Positions 24,273 through 32,797 of a stretch of DNA of 64,000 nt are shown here, in pieces. Below the pieces are notes generated by a model. It had not been told where the DNA came from. It worked only from the letters and a program-made list of their open reading frames with translations, and searched no databases. The position numbers were made by a program, and so were the translations under genes. Each line of letters opens with the position of its first letter. Position 1 is the first letter of the stretch. The stretch comes from an uncultured Collinsella sp. GTDB taxonomy: Bacteria > Actinomycetota > Coriobacteriia > Coriobacteriales > Coriobacteriaceae. The stretch covers positions 28,616-92,615 of the forward strand of contig CAAESW010000037.1 in the NCBI GenBank assembly GCA_900758845.1, read 5' to 3'.

Positions 24273-26276
24273 ATGTCGAAGCAAGCGGTCGTTGGAATCC
24301 TGGCGCATGTCGATGCCGGCAAGACCACGCTGGCCGAGGCCATGCTGTTCAACGCGGGTCGCATTCGCAAGCGCGGCCGCGTGGACGATGGCGATTCGCA
24401 TCTGGATACGAACGCGATCGAGCGCGAGCGTGGCATCACGATTTTCTCGTCGCAGGCCGTGCTCGACCATGGCGATACCCACGTTATGCTCGTGGATGCA
24501 CCAGGGCATGTCGATTTTTCTGCCGAGGCGGAGCGCACATTGCGCGCGCTCGACTACGCGATTTTGGTTGTGGGCGCCAACGACGGCGTGCAAGGGCACA
24601 CCGAAACCTTGTGGCGCCTGCTTGCGCGCTATGACATTCCGACGTTCATCTATATCAACAAAATCGATTTGGAGAATCCCGGCCGCGATGTTTTGCTGGC
24701 ACAACTTGGGCAACGTCTTTCCGAGGGCTGCCTGGATGCCAACGAACTGCTGGCGGGCGGCGCCGTTCAGGAGGACGCTGCTGCGTTGGACGAGGCGGCG
24801 CTCGAGGAGTTTTTTGAAACGGGCGAGCTTTCTGTCGCAACGCTGTCGCGCATGGTTGCCGAGCGCAAACTCTTTCCCTGCTTTGCCGGCTCGGCGCTCA
24901 AGGACCAAGGCGTGGACGAGCTGCTGGATGGCATATGCGCGCTGATGCGCGAACAGGCGTGGCTCCCGGAGTTTGCCGCGCGCGTCTACCGTGTGAGCCG
25001 CGGGGATCGCGGCGAGCGTTTGGCTTGGGTTAAAGTGACCGGCGGCACGCTGCATGCCAAGCAGATGATTAACGGACGTTCCGGTGCCGAGGCATGGGAG
25101 CAGAAGGTCGATCAGGTGCGCATCTATAACGGCGAGAAGTATGAGCTTGCCCAAGAAGTTGCTGCTGGCGGTATTTGTGCCGTGACGGGCCTTGCACACG
25201 TTCGCCCGGGGGACGCCCTGGGCGCGGAGCCCGCGGGCGATGCGCCTGTCATTGCGCCGGTTCTCACCTATACGGTGCTTCCGGGCGAACACGATGTCCA
25301 CGCGGTGTTCAAAGCGCTGACTGAGCTGGCGGACGAAGATCCCATGCTCGGCGTAAGCTGGAATACTCATCTGGAGCAGATTCACCTGCAGCTGATGGGC
25401 GCCGTGCAACTCGAGGTCGTGCAGCGGGTGCTGGCCGATCGCTTTGGCCTTTCGGTTGAGTTTGAGTCTGGCGGCATTCTCTATAAGGAGACTATTTCGC
25501 AGCCGGTCGAGGGCGTGGGCCACTTTGAGCCACTGCGCCACTATGCCGAGGTGCATCTGCGCTTGGAGCCGTTGCCAGCGGGTTCGGGCGTGCAGTTTGG
25601 CACCGTGACCTCGACCGATGAGCTCGATCTTAACTGGCAACGTCTGGCGCTCACCAACGCCATGGAGCGCGATCACCTGGGCGTGCTGACCGGCTCACCC
25701 ATCACCGATGTGCACATTACGCTCACGGGCGGCCGCGCGCATGCCAAACACACCGAGGGCGGCGACTTTCGCCAGGCCACGTATCGCGCGATTCGCCAGG
25801 GTTTGATGCAGGCGCGTGAGGCCAGCGCGGCGGTGCTGTTGGAGCCGTGGTATCGCTTTGAGCTCGAGGTGCCGGGGGAGTGCGTAGGCCGGGCGCTCTC
25901 GGATGCCACGCGCATGGGTGCCGAATACGAGCCGCCGGTGATGGCGGACGACCGGGCAAAGCTTGTGGGTCGCGTGCCGGCATCAGAGGTGCAGGATTAC
26001 GCGCTGGAGGTGGCTGCCTACACGAGCGGTCGTGGGCATCTGTATCTAGAGTTCGCCGGCTATGCAGCTTGCCATGATGCCGAGCGCGTCATCGAGGCGG
26101 CCGCCTACGAGCCCGAGGCCGATCTGCCCAACACGCCCGATTCGGTCTTTTGCTCTCACGGTGCCGGTTACACGGTCAAATGGTACGACGTACCCGCCGC
26201 GGCGCACGTAAAGATCGATCCCGCTACATTCCGCCCCTGGCGAGCAGCAGATGCCGAGTTTTTCGGCCACATGTGA
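24273..26276 (+). CDS. Tet(M)-like ribosomal protection GTPase
   Basis: The 667-residue product is an EF-G-like translation GTPase closest in shape to Tet(M/O/W) ribosomal protection proteins: GILAHVDAGKTTL at the very N terminus, RGITIFSS, DAPGHVDF, NKID, and domain IV/V sequences such as GSPITDVHITLTGGRAHAKHTEGGDFRQATYRAI. These proteins dislodge tetracycline from the 30S subunit. It sits among housekeeping genes with no mobile element, so it may be an intrinsic chromosomal member with weak or other function. Start at 24273 follows AAGAGGAGGG. Slightly longer than Tet(M). Confidence 0.87.
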   Translation: MSKQAVVGILAHVDAGKTTLAEAMLFNAGRIRKRGRVDDGDSHLDTNAIERERGITIFSSQAVLDHGDTHVMLVDAPGHVDFSAEAERTLRALDYAILVVGANDGVQGHTETLWRLLARYDIPTFIYINKIDLENPGRDVLLAQLGQRLSEGCLDANELLAGGAVQEDAAALDEAALEEFFETGELSVATLSRMVAERKLFPCFAGSALKDQGVDELLDGICALMREQAWLPEFAARVYRVSRGDRGERLAWVKVTGGTLHAKQMINGRSGAEAWEQKVDQVRIYNGEKYELAQEVAAGGICAVTGLAHVRPGDALGAEPAGDAPVIAPVLTYTVLPGEHDVHAVFKALTELADEDPMLGVSWNTHLEQIHLQLMGAVQLEVVQRVLADRFGLSVEFESGGILYKETISQPVEGVGHFEPLRHYAEVHLRLEPLPAGSGVQFGTVTSTDELDLNWQRLALTNAMERDHLGVLTGSPITDVHITLTGGRAHAKHTEGGDFRQATYRAIRQGLMQAREASAAVLLEPWYRFELEVPGECVGRALSDATRMGAEYEPPVMADDRAKLVGRVPASEVQDYALEVAAYTSGRGHLYLEFAGYAACHDAERVIEAAAYEPEADLPNTPDSVFCSHGAGYTVKWYDVPAAAHVKIDPATFRPWRAADAEFFGHM

Positions 26277-26300
26277 CAAAGGGACAGTTCCTTTGTCACA
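26272..26300. repeat. GGGACAG-family palindrome (copy 2)
   Basis: TGTGACAAAGG and CCTTTGTCACA are perfect arms; the left arm includes the stop codon of the Tet-like gene. Confidence 0.85.
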
Positions 26301-26304
26301 TCCT

Positions 26305-26336
26305 GTTGGTATAACTCGGTACAAGTTGGTATAACT
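26305..26336 (+). promoter_or_regulatory. Direct repeat GTTGGTATAACT, possible operator or promoter
   Basis: GTTGGTATAACT occurs at 26305-26316 and 26325-26336, exactly 20 bases apart, 34-65 bases before the AAA ATPase start. TATAACT could serve as -10. Two-turn spacing suits a dimeric regulator. Confidence 0.5.
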
Positions 26337-26369
26337 ATTACCAGGGTTTGCCAATCCGAGGAGGCCGAC

Positions 26370-27488
26370 ATGAATCCAAATCCCTTTAAGCCCACGGCTG
26401 GTAAGCGGCCTCCGATACTCATTGGTCGCGAGTCGGTCATCGAAGATTTCGAGGAAGGGCTCGATAACGGCGCCGGAGCGCCGGGTAGGCTCATGCTCAT
26501 TACGGGAAACCGCGGCTGTGGCAAAACAGTTCTCTTGCGGGAGCTACAGCGTTTGGCTAGTGAGCGCGGATGGGCGGTTGTCTCCGATTCCGCTTCGCTT
26601 GGCTTATGCGACCGCTTGGCCGACGCGCTTCGCTCGAATAGGCCCGTTGTGACGTCAATGGAATTCGGTCCGTCGTTTGGCCGGATGTCGGTCGAGGCGG
26701 CGCGAGCAAAGGGCGAGACGTTGCGAGGGCTGGTCAACGAACGCCTCAAGAAGCTCGGTCCAGGCAAGGGCATACTGTTTGCGATTGACGAGGCGCAATC
26801 TGCATCTATCGAGGAACTGGCGGCTCTTGCCGTTCTCTATCAGCAGGTGCTCGGAGACCAGGATGCCACGGGCTTGTCCGATAGCGACCAGCGCGGCCTT
26901 GCGCTTGTTTTTGCCGGCTTACCCAGTATGGTTGATGACTTGCTCGAAGAGCCGAGCGTGACGTTTTTGCGGCGTGCCCAGCAGCGTACGCTGGGGGCGA
27001 TATCTTTGCCCAAGGTGCGCGATTCGTATATCCAGACGGTCAAAGACGCTGGTCTTTATGTTGACGCGGAGACAGCGGACCTTGCGGCACACAAGAGCAT
27101 GGGGCATCCCTATATGGTTCAGCTGGTGGGATATTACATGTGGCGCTCTGCTGTCCGGCGTGGCTCGCAGGTCATCGAAAGGCACGATGTCGAGGATGGG
27201 CATGCGGATGCCGTCTCCGAGTTCTACGAAGCGGTTGACGCGCCTCTGTATTACGGGCTGCGCAGTCCACAGCGCCTTTTTATCGAGGCCATGGCGGTTG
27301 ACGAGGGCAAACCGACTCGCATGGCGGATATCATTGAGCGCTGCGATCGCACCCAGAGCTGGGCGAGTAAATATCGCGTAAGCCTGATTCGCGAGCGCAT
27401 CATCGAGGCTGCCGGATACGGCCTCGTCCGGTTTACCGTGCCCATACTGGGCGAGTATATCCGCGACCGCATTTTATGGCATGAGTAG
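26370..27488 (+). CDS. AAA/ORC-type ATPase with C-terminal winged helix
   Basis: The 372-residue product has Walker A GNRGCGKT at residues 46-53, Walker B ILFAIDEAQ near residue 135, a sensor-like segment, and a C-terminal winged-helix-like region (TRMADIIERCDRTQSWASKYRVSLI). This layout occurs in Orc1/Cdc6-like and archaeal-type ATPases of bacteria whose roles range from stress regulation to mobile-element defence; no specific job can be read. GAGGAGG precedes the ATG. Its last eight bases overlap the start of the UvrA-like gene, so the two are co-translated and may act together. Confidence 0.85.
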   Translation: MNPNPFKPTAGKRPPILIGRESVIEDFEEGLDNGAGAPGRLMLITGNRGCGKTVLLRELQRLASERGWAVVSDSASLGLCDRLADALRSNRPVVTSMEFGPSFGRMSVEAARAKGETLRGLVNERLKKLGPGKGILFAIDEAQSASIEELAALAVLYQQVLGDQDATGLSDSDQRGLALVFAGLPSMVDDLLEEPSVTFLRRAQQRTLGAISLPKVRDSYIQTVKDAGLYVDAETADLAAHKSMGHPYMVQLVGYYMWRSAVRRGSQVIERHDVEDGHADAVSEFYEAVDAPLYYGLRSPQRLFIEAMAVDEGKPTRMADIIERCDRTQSWASKYRVSLIRERIIEAAGYGLVRFTVPILGEYIRDRILWHE

Positions 27489-29994
27489 GGTGATAAAGGT
27501 GACGGAACAGAAGATGAGCCCGCAGGCTATCGAGGTGCGTGGCGCGCGCGTCCATAACCTTAAGGACATCGATATTGATATCCCGCTGGGAAAGCTTGTG
27601 GGTATTGCCGGCGTGTCGGGTTCGGGCAAGAGTTCGCTGGCGCTGGGGGTTCTTTATGCCGAGGGCTCGCGTCGCTACTTGGAAGCACTCAGCACCTATA
27701 CTCGACGTCGCCTAACGCAGGCCGAACACGCCCAGGTGGACGAGGTGTTGCACGTGCCGGCGGCGCTCGCATTGCATCAGCGCCCCAGCGTGCCGGGCGT
27801 GCGTTCTACCTTTGGCACCATGACCGAGCTCAACAATAGCCTGCGCCTGCTCTTTAGCCGCTGTGCCCATCACGTGTGCCCGCACTGCGGGGCGCGCGTG
27901 GAGCCGAGCCTTAACGTAGCGGCTGGCCTGTCGCTCACGTGCTCCGCATGCGGCCGCGAGTTCTACGCTCCGAGCGCCGAGGACCTTGCCTTTAACAGCG
28001 GCGGTGCATGCCCCACCTGTGGCGGCACCGGTGTCATGCGCGAGGTGGACGAGGCGAGCCTGGTGCCCGACGAGTCAAAGACCATCAACGAGGGCGCGGT
28101 GCTTCCCTGGGGCACGCTCATGTGGGATCTGATGAAGCAGGTGGCTGGCGAGATGGGCGTGCGCACCGACGTGCCGTTTAACCAGCTCACGCCTCAAGAG
28201 CGCGACATCGTGTTCCATGGTCCGGCGGTTAAAAAGCACATTCTCTACGTTCCCAAAAACGGCGAGGGCGCCACGCCGCTCGACTTTACCTATTACAACG
28301 CCGTCTATACCGTCGAGAATGCGCTCGCCAAGGTTAAGGACGATAAGGGGCTCAAACGCGTTGCGCGCTTTTTGCGCGAGGGGCCATGTCGCGACTGTGG
28401 CGGCACGCGTCTCTCCGAGGCTGCGCGCCGGCCCCAGGTGCGCGGTATCAATCTGGCACAGGCGGCGACCATGACGCTAGGCGAGGCGGTTGAGTGGGTG
28501 CGCGGGGTGCCTGCATCCTTGCCGGCCGAGATGCAGCCCATGGCAGCGGATATCTGCGATTCGTTTTTGGGCGCTGCCCGTCGTCTGATCGATCTGGGTC
28601 TCGATTACCTTTCGCTCGATCGCGCCGGTGCCACGCTCTCCACGGGTGAGCGCCAGCGCGTGCAGCTCGCCCGCGTGGTGCGCAACAGATCGACGGGTGT
28701 GCTTTATGTGCTGGACGAGCCTTCGATCGGCTTGCATCCTGCCAATGCCGACGGCTTGGTAGGTGTGATGCGCGATCTGGTGGATGACGGCAACACCGTG
28801 GTTGTTGTCGACCACGATACGCGCGTACTGGCGGAAGCCGACTATTTGGTCGAGATGGGCCCCGTTGCCGGAGCGGGCGGCGGTAACGTGATCGCTGCCG
28901 GTACGGTAGACGAGGTCGAGCAATCGCGGGGCAGCCGCATCGCCCCGTTTTTGCGCGCAGAGTCCAAGCGCTTGCGTCCGCAGGTGACTGACGACGAAAT
29001 GTTCGATCAGGGACATATCCGCATGGCAACCGATGCCATCCATACCGTCAAACCGCTCGAAGTCGATATCCCGCGCGGCCGCTTGGTCGCGGTGACGGGC
29101 GTTTCGGGTTCGGGTAAGACGACGCTCGTGCTCGAGACGCTCATCCCGGCGCTTAAGGCGCAGGCAGCTGGCGAGCGTCTGCCGGGGCACGTGCGTTGGG
29201 TCGATGCCGAGGGCATTGCGCGTGCCAACCTGATTGACGCCACGCCCATCGGCGCCAACGTGCGCTCGACGGTAGCGACCTATGCCGACATCCATGATGA
29301 GTTGCGCCGCGCCTTCGCCCGTACGTCCGAGGCCAAGGCAGCCGGCTACAAGGCAGGTGCCTTTAGCTACAACACCGGTGCCTTGCGCTGCCCCACGTGC
29401 GATGGCACGGGCTCGATATCGCTCGACGTGCAGTTTTTGCCCGACGTCGAGATCGTCTGCCCGGCATGCCGCGGCTCACGTTATGCAGACGCGGCTTCGC
29501 ATATCCATCGCGAGGGCAAGGACGGGAGCCTGCTTACGTTGCCGCAGCTCATGGACATGAGTGTGGATGAGGCCCTCGACGCCACACTGGGCCTCAAGAA
29601 GGTTCAGGCGCGCTTGCAGACCTTGCACGACCTGGGCTTGGGCTATCTCACGCTTGGTGAGCCCACGCCGGCGCTTTCGGGCGGCGAGGCGCAGCGTCTT
29701 AAGCTTGCGAGCGAGATGGGCCGCGTGCAGGACGATGCCGTATTCGTATTCGACGAGCCCACGATTGGCCTGCATCCGCTCGATGTTCAGGTGTTGCTGA
29801 GCGTGTTCGACGGCCTCGTTGCCAAGGGCGCCACAGTTATCGTTATCGAACACGACCTCGATCTTATCCGTAGCGCCGATTATGTGATCGACATGGGCCC
29901 GGGCGGTGGCGATGCGGGCGGGCAAATCGTCTGCACCGGCACGCCGGGCGACATCGCAGCCTGCTCCGCAAGTATCACCGGCCGCTACCTATAA
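27481..29994 (+). CDS. UvrA-like ABC ATPase (class II, lacks UvrB-binding domain)
   Basis: The 837-residue product has two ABC modules: Walker A GVSGSGKSSL and GVSGSGKTTL, signatures LSTGERQRVQLA and LSGGEAQRLKLA, and Walker B LDEPSIGLHP and FDEPTIGLHP. Zinc knuckles CPHCG/CSACG, CPTCGGTG, CRDCGG, CPTCDGTG and CPACRG are present. Between RSTFGTMTE and the first zinc site the sequence is shorter than in canonical UvrA (about 940-950 residues), consistent with loss of the UvrB-binding region as in UvrA2/DrrC proteins linked to DNA-damaging drug tolerance. The ATG at 27481 overlaps the AAA gene but has no clear ribosome site; ATG at 27514 is an alternative. Confidence 0.9.
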   Translation: MSRVIKVTEQKMSPQAIEVRGARVHNLKDIDIDIPLGKLVGIAGVSGSGKSSLALGVLYAEGSRRYLEALSTYTRRRLTQAEHAQVDEVLHVPAALALHQRPSVPGVRSTFGTMTELNNSLRLLFSRCAHHVCPHCGARVEPSLNVAAGLSLTCSACGREFYAPSAEDLAFNSGGACPTCGGTGVMREVDEASLVPDESKTINEGAVLPWGTLMWDLMKQVAGEMGVRTDVPFNQLTPQERDIVFHGPAVKKHILYVPKNGEGATPLDFTYYNAVYTVENALAKVKDDKGLKRVARFLREGPCRDCGGTRLSEAARRPQVRGINLAQAATMTLGEAVEWVRGVPASLPAEMQPMAADICDSFLGAARRLIDLGLDYLSLDRAGATLSTGERQRVQLARVVRNRSTGVLYVLDEPSIGLHPANADGLVGVMRDLVDDGNTVVVVDHDTRVLAEADYLVEMGPVAGAGGGNVIAAGTVDEVEQSRGSRIAPFLRAESKRLRPQVTDDEMFDQGHIRMATDAIHTVKPLEVDIPRGRLVAVTGVSGSGKTTLVLETLIPALKAQAAGERLPGHVRWVDAEGIARANLIDATPIGANVRSTVATYADIHDELRRAFARTSEAKAAGYKAGAFSYNTGALRCPTCDGTGSISLDVQFLPDVEIVCPACRGSRYADAASHIHREGKDGSLLTLPQLMDMSVDEALDATLGLKKVQARLQTLHDLGLGYLTLGEPTPALSGGEAQRLKLASEMGRVQDDAVFVFDEPTIGLHPLDVQVLLSVFDGLVAKGATVIVIEHDLDLIRSADYVIDMGPGGGDAGGQIVCTGTPGDIAACSASITGRYL

Positions 29995-29998
29995 CCGA

Positions 29999-30029
29999 AT
30001 GTGACAAAGGGGCTGTCCCTTTGTCACAT
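29999..30029. repeat. GGGACAG-family palindrome (copy 3), left edge of accessory island
   Basis: ATGTGACAAAGGG and CCCTTTGTCACAT are perfect 13-bp arms, five bases after the UvrA-like stop. Confidence 0.88.
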
Positions 30030-30067
30030 TCCGGCAAAGACTGTCGGCATCACGGTTTTCTGTTTCG

Positions 30068-30145
30068 GTTAATTCTGGTTAAAAGCAGTTAATTTCAGTT
30101 AAAAGCAGTTAATTCTGGTTAAAAACAGTTAATCACAGTTAAAAG
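30068..30145 (+). repeat. Eight GTTAA motifs phased at exactly 10 bp (20-bp tandem repeat)
   Basis: GTTAA starts at 30068, 30078, 30088, 30098, 30108, 30118, 30128 and 30138. Units alternate between AATT- and AAAA-type, making four 20-bp repeats from 30071 to 30150. A-tracts in helical phase should bend the DNA. The array lies about 145-220 bases before the recombinase start. The rest of 29995-30289 holds no gene. Confidence 0.92.
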
Positions 30146-30289
30146 CGAGCGCGTTGTCGGCACGGCGCTTGAATAGCTTGTGTCTGAGGGCCAAAATGGC
30201 CTCAGCCCATTCGCGGAATTTGCACGCCCTATAGTGAGTGGGCTCTCGTTTGAGCCGATGCTGCCAGGAGGCGGCCGATAGGGGCAATT

Positions 30290-30925
30290 ATGGACAATCG
30301 AATCTTTGGGTATGCGCGTGTCTCATCTGCGGATCAGAACTTGGACCGCCAGTTAGACGCATTGGGAAGGTTTCCCGTTCAACGGGACCAGATTTACGCT
30401 GACAAGGCAAGCGGTAAGGACTTTAAGCGTCCTCAGTACCAGCGGCTTCTTCGCAGGTTGCGCGAGGGCGACGTTCTCGTGATCAAAAGTATCGATCGTT
30501 TGGGTCGTAATTATCGTGAAGTCCTCGATGAATGGCGACGCATCACGGTGGATAGGCATGCTGCCATCGTGGTGCTTGATATGCCTCTGCTCGATACACG
30601 CGAGCAACTCGACGGCATCACGGGAACATTCATGGCGGACCTTGTCCTCCAGATCTTGAGCTACGTGGCGCAGCTGGAGCGTGAAAACATCAAGCAGCGC
30701 CAGGCGGAGGGTATCGCATCGGCGCGTCTGCGGGGTGTGAGATTTGGAAGGCCGGCGCTCGAACGCCCGGATAGCTATAGCGATGTCATCAAATCATTCG
30801 AAGGAGGTGAGGTTACGAGGCAAGAGGCCGCAACGCTACTGAACGTCAGCACATCGACATTCGATCGTTGGAGGCGGGCGGACACGACCGGTTTTGACCG
30901 TTCGCCGTCCGTCCGTCCTCTTTAG
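30290..30925 (+). CDS. Serine recombinase of the resolvase/invertase family
   Basis: The 211-residue product has FGYARVSSADQNLDRQ with the catalytic serine at residue 12, and SIDRLGRNYREV with the conserved arginines near residues 67-72. The long catalytic core is followed by GRP and a C-terminal helix-turn-helix (VTRQEAATLLNVSTSTFDRWR) as in Tn3-type resolvases and Hin-like invertases. It would cut and rejoin DNA at short palindromic sites. Full length, no frameshift. Its neighbours downstream are three unrelated-looking genes of lower GC; no transposase is near. It may maintain or have carried this island. Confidence 0.93.
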   Translation: MDNRIFGYARVSSADQNLDRQLDALGRFPVQRDQIYADKASGKDFKRPQYQRLLRRLREGDVLVIKSIDRLGRNYREVLDEWRRITVDRHAAIVVLDMPLLDTREQLDGITGTFMADLVLQILSYVAQLERENIKQRQAEGIASARLRGVRFGRPALERPDSYSDVIKSFEGGEVTRQEAATLLNVSTSTFDRWRRADTTGFDRSPSVRPL

Positions 30926-31086
30926 CTAGACATTTTGACGAGGGGAGTTTATTGTACAGAGCTCACTCCTTCCCTCGATGTTTATCCAGTTCACGCCCTT
31001 GAACCAAATAGTGCCACCGCGTTGCCAATTCGTCTGCTTTTTGGCGAGGGGCTATAAGTCTTAACGTCAATCGAAGGGAAATAGTC

Positions 31087-31902
31087 GTGAAACGAAATAC
31101 TACTAAAAAGCAGCCTATGATGGGCTTGCTTGTCCTACTTATCTGTTCTCTAGGATTCATCTCGGCCTGTTCACAGAATGATGCAAACGCTGCAAAGTCG
31201 AAATATGTCGACGATAAGGCGATGAATGTTATCGCCGCCGGGTTTGAGAGAAGGTCCGACGTCATTGAATCTAATGCAAACGATGATGATCCTCATTCAA
31301 CCGAGAATATCCAGGAAGCTATTGAGGCCGAAATCAAGAACGACAAGGAACTCAAGAACGCTAGGTTTAAGGATTCCAAGATGCAACAGGACGTAATCAC
31401 GTATCTGAATCTGCTTGATGACCAGCTTAAAGTGACCGAGGATTACTCGCAATCGTCTTCGGATTATTACGAAGAGTGGAATAAGGTCTACGATAAGCGG
31501 TCTGCGCAGCTCAAAAAGCTTGTTGATAATTACGGGCTGGAAGTCGGGGAGAAATACAAGGATGATTTCAACGACTTAATTAAGAATGGAAAGTCCGTAG
31601 CAGAGAAGACCCGCTACGAGGATGCCATCAACAGTTTGATTCAGGGAGCAAATTTCGAAAAATCGGATGACGGTTACGGCCTGTATACGTATACGGCGGT
31701 AGTTGAGAACACCTCTGGTATATCGTTCTCTAACGTCAGCCTGACACTTGCTCTCTATGATGCAGATGACATCAAAGCGGAGGAGACCTATGCGGACACT
31801 TCTTCGTGGGCGCCGGGTGAGAAAGTCAAGTTCGAGGCAATGTCCGATGTTGACGCTGCGCGCGTTGTCGCATCTGTTTCCAGCTACGATGTAAATAAAT
31901 AA
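31087..31902 (+). CDS. Lipoprotein with C-terminal FxLYD-like domain
   Basis: The 271-residue product has a lipoprotein signal (positively charged start, hydrophobic stretch, then LGFISAC with the lipid-modified cysteine at residue 28). Residues 60-190 are charged and helical with no match I recognise. Residues 195-260 look like the FxLYD fold (YTAVVENTSGISFSNVSLTLALYD) found at the surface of Gram-positives. The start is GTG at 31087 behind GAAGGGAA. It is anchored outside the membrane. GC is about half by hand count of two 60-base lines (30/60 and 29/60), lower than the genes on both sides. Confidence 0.82.
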   Translation: MKRNTTKKQPMMGLLVLLICSLGFISACSQNDANAAKSKYVDDKAMNVIAAGFERRSDVIESNANDDDPHSTENIQEAIEAEIKNDKELKNARFKDSKMQQDVITYLNLLDDQLKVTEDYSQSSSDYYEEWNKVYDKRSAQLKKLVDNYGLEVGEKYKDDFNDLIKNGKSVAEKTRYEDAINSLIQGANFEKSDDGYGLYTYTAVVENTSGISFSNVSLTLALYDADDIKAEETYADTSSWAPGEKVKFEAMSDVDAARVVASVSSYDVNK

Positions 31903-32116
31903 GTTCTGCACGGAAGGGGCGGGTTAATCGGCAATGAATGGTTGACCTGCCCGTTTTATGCCAATTATTGAACAACAAGTGCCGCGAACGAATGTGTATT
32001 ATATCGGATTGCAAACAACTGCCCTCGTCTAAAGACATGCTGAAAACGACAATTAAGGCATGAGGTATAACCCACGGCAGTTTCTTAAATAACAGGGATT
32101 TTGAAAGGAATAGGGG

Positions 32117-32788
32117 ATGGATGAGATAGAGGAAGGCATGGGGGCGCTGAAAGCGAAACTCGGGAGAATCCTGACAAAGCCCAAGGTATTCTTTGCGGGC
32201 CTGGCGCTTGGTGGAGTGATTGTGGCTGTACTTTTCATTACCATCTTTAATAACGGCAAAGTTGCGGGCGCGAAAGAAACGACCCCCAATACGCTTTCCC
32301 CGTCGGTCGTGTTTGAACGCATCGCTTCCCAGAACGAGATGGTTTCTGCATCGCAGAACTATGCGATTGTCGATAAGGTGACGGATACCAAGAGGTTCTT
32401 CGATTGGTTTGATATCCCGTTTACGGAAAACAGCTTTTGGTATCGCTATGTGGGAACCATTAAGGCGGGTGTGAATCTCGAGACGGCAGAGATACATACA
32501 AACAAGAAAAAGCTGACCATTGCGATGGATGAGCCTTATGTAATTTCGAACACGCCGGATATGAATAAGTCGGGTGCTCTCGAGGAACGCAACAACATCC
32601 TCAATCCCATTGAGGTCAAAGACGTCACGGCGTTTGAAGCGCAGTGCAAGGAGCGGAGTGAAAGCGAGGCCATCAAGGATGGCAAGCTGCTCGAAGAGGC
32701 TCGAGTGAACGCCGAAGCAAATATCCGTGCGATGTTCAACTCGGCATTTGGCGATGAATATACGGTTGATTTCGACTATCGGAAATAG
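32117..32788 (+). CDS. DUF4230 membrane-anchored protein
   Basis: The 223-residue product has one membrane helix near residues 24-46 and then a DUF4230 domain, recognised by the run FTENSFWYRYVGTIKAGVNL, TIAMDEPYVI, NPIEVKDVTAFE and the C-terminal helix rich in Glu/Ala. DUF4230 proteins are widespread and of unknown function; the domain lies outside the membrane. AAAGGAATAGGGG precedes the ATG. The next gene starts nine bases after its stop, with its ribosome site overlapping the stop codon, so both are coupled. Confidence 0.85.
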   Translation: MDEIEEGMGALKAKLGRILTKPKVFFAGLALGGVIVAVLFITIFNNGKVAGAKETTPNTLSPSVVFERIASQNEMVSASQNYAIVDKVTDTKRFFDWFDIPFTENSFWYRYVGTIKAGVNLETAEIHTNKKKLTIAMDEPYVISNTPDMNKSGALEERNNILNPIEVKDVTAFEAQCKERSESEAIKDGKLLEEARVNAEANIRAMFNSAFGDEYTVDFDYRK

Positions 32789-32797
32789 GAGGTCACT

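Noticed and set aside
24273..26276. Acquired tetracycline resistance gene
   Set aside because: Family matches ribosomal protection proteins, but there is no mobile element and composition matches neighbours, so acquired resistance is not claimed.
30963..31265. Minus-strand frame between the recombinase and lipoprotein
   Set aside because: It overlaps the lipoprotein signal sequence, has no ribosome site and no family I recognise; possibly a remnant, not enough to call.
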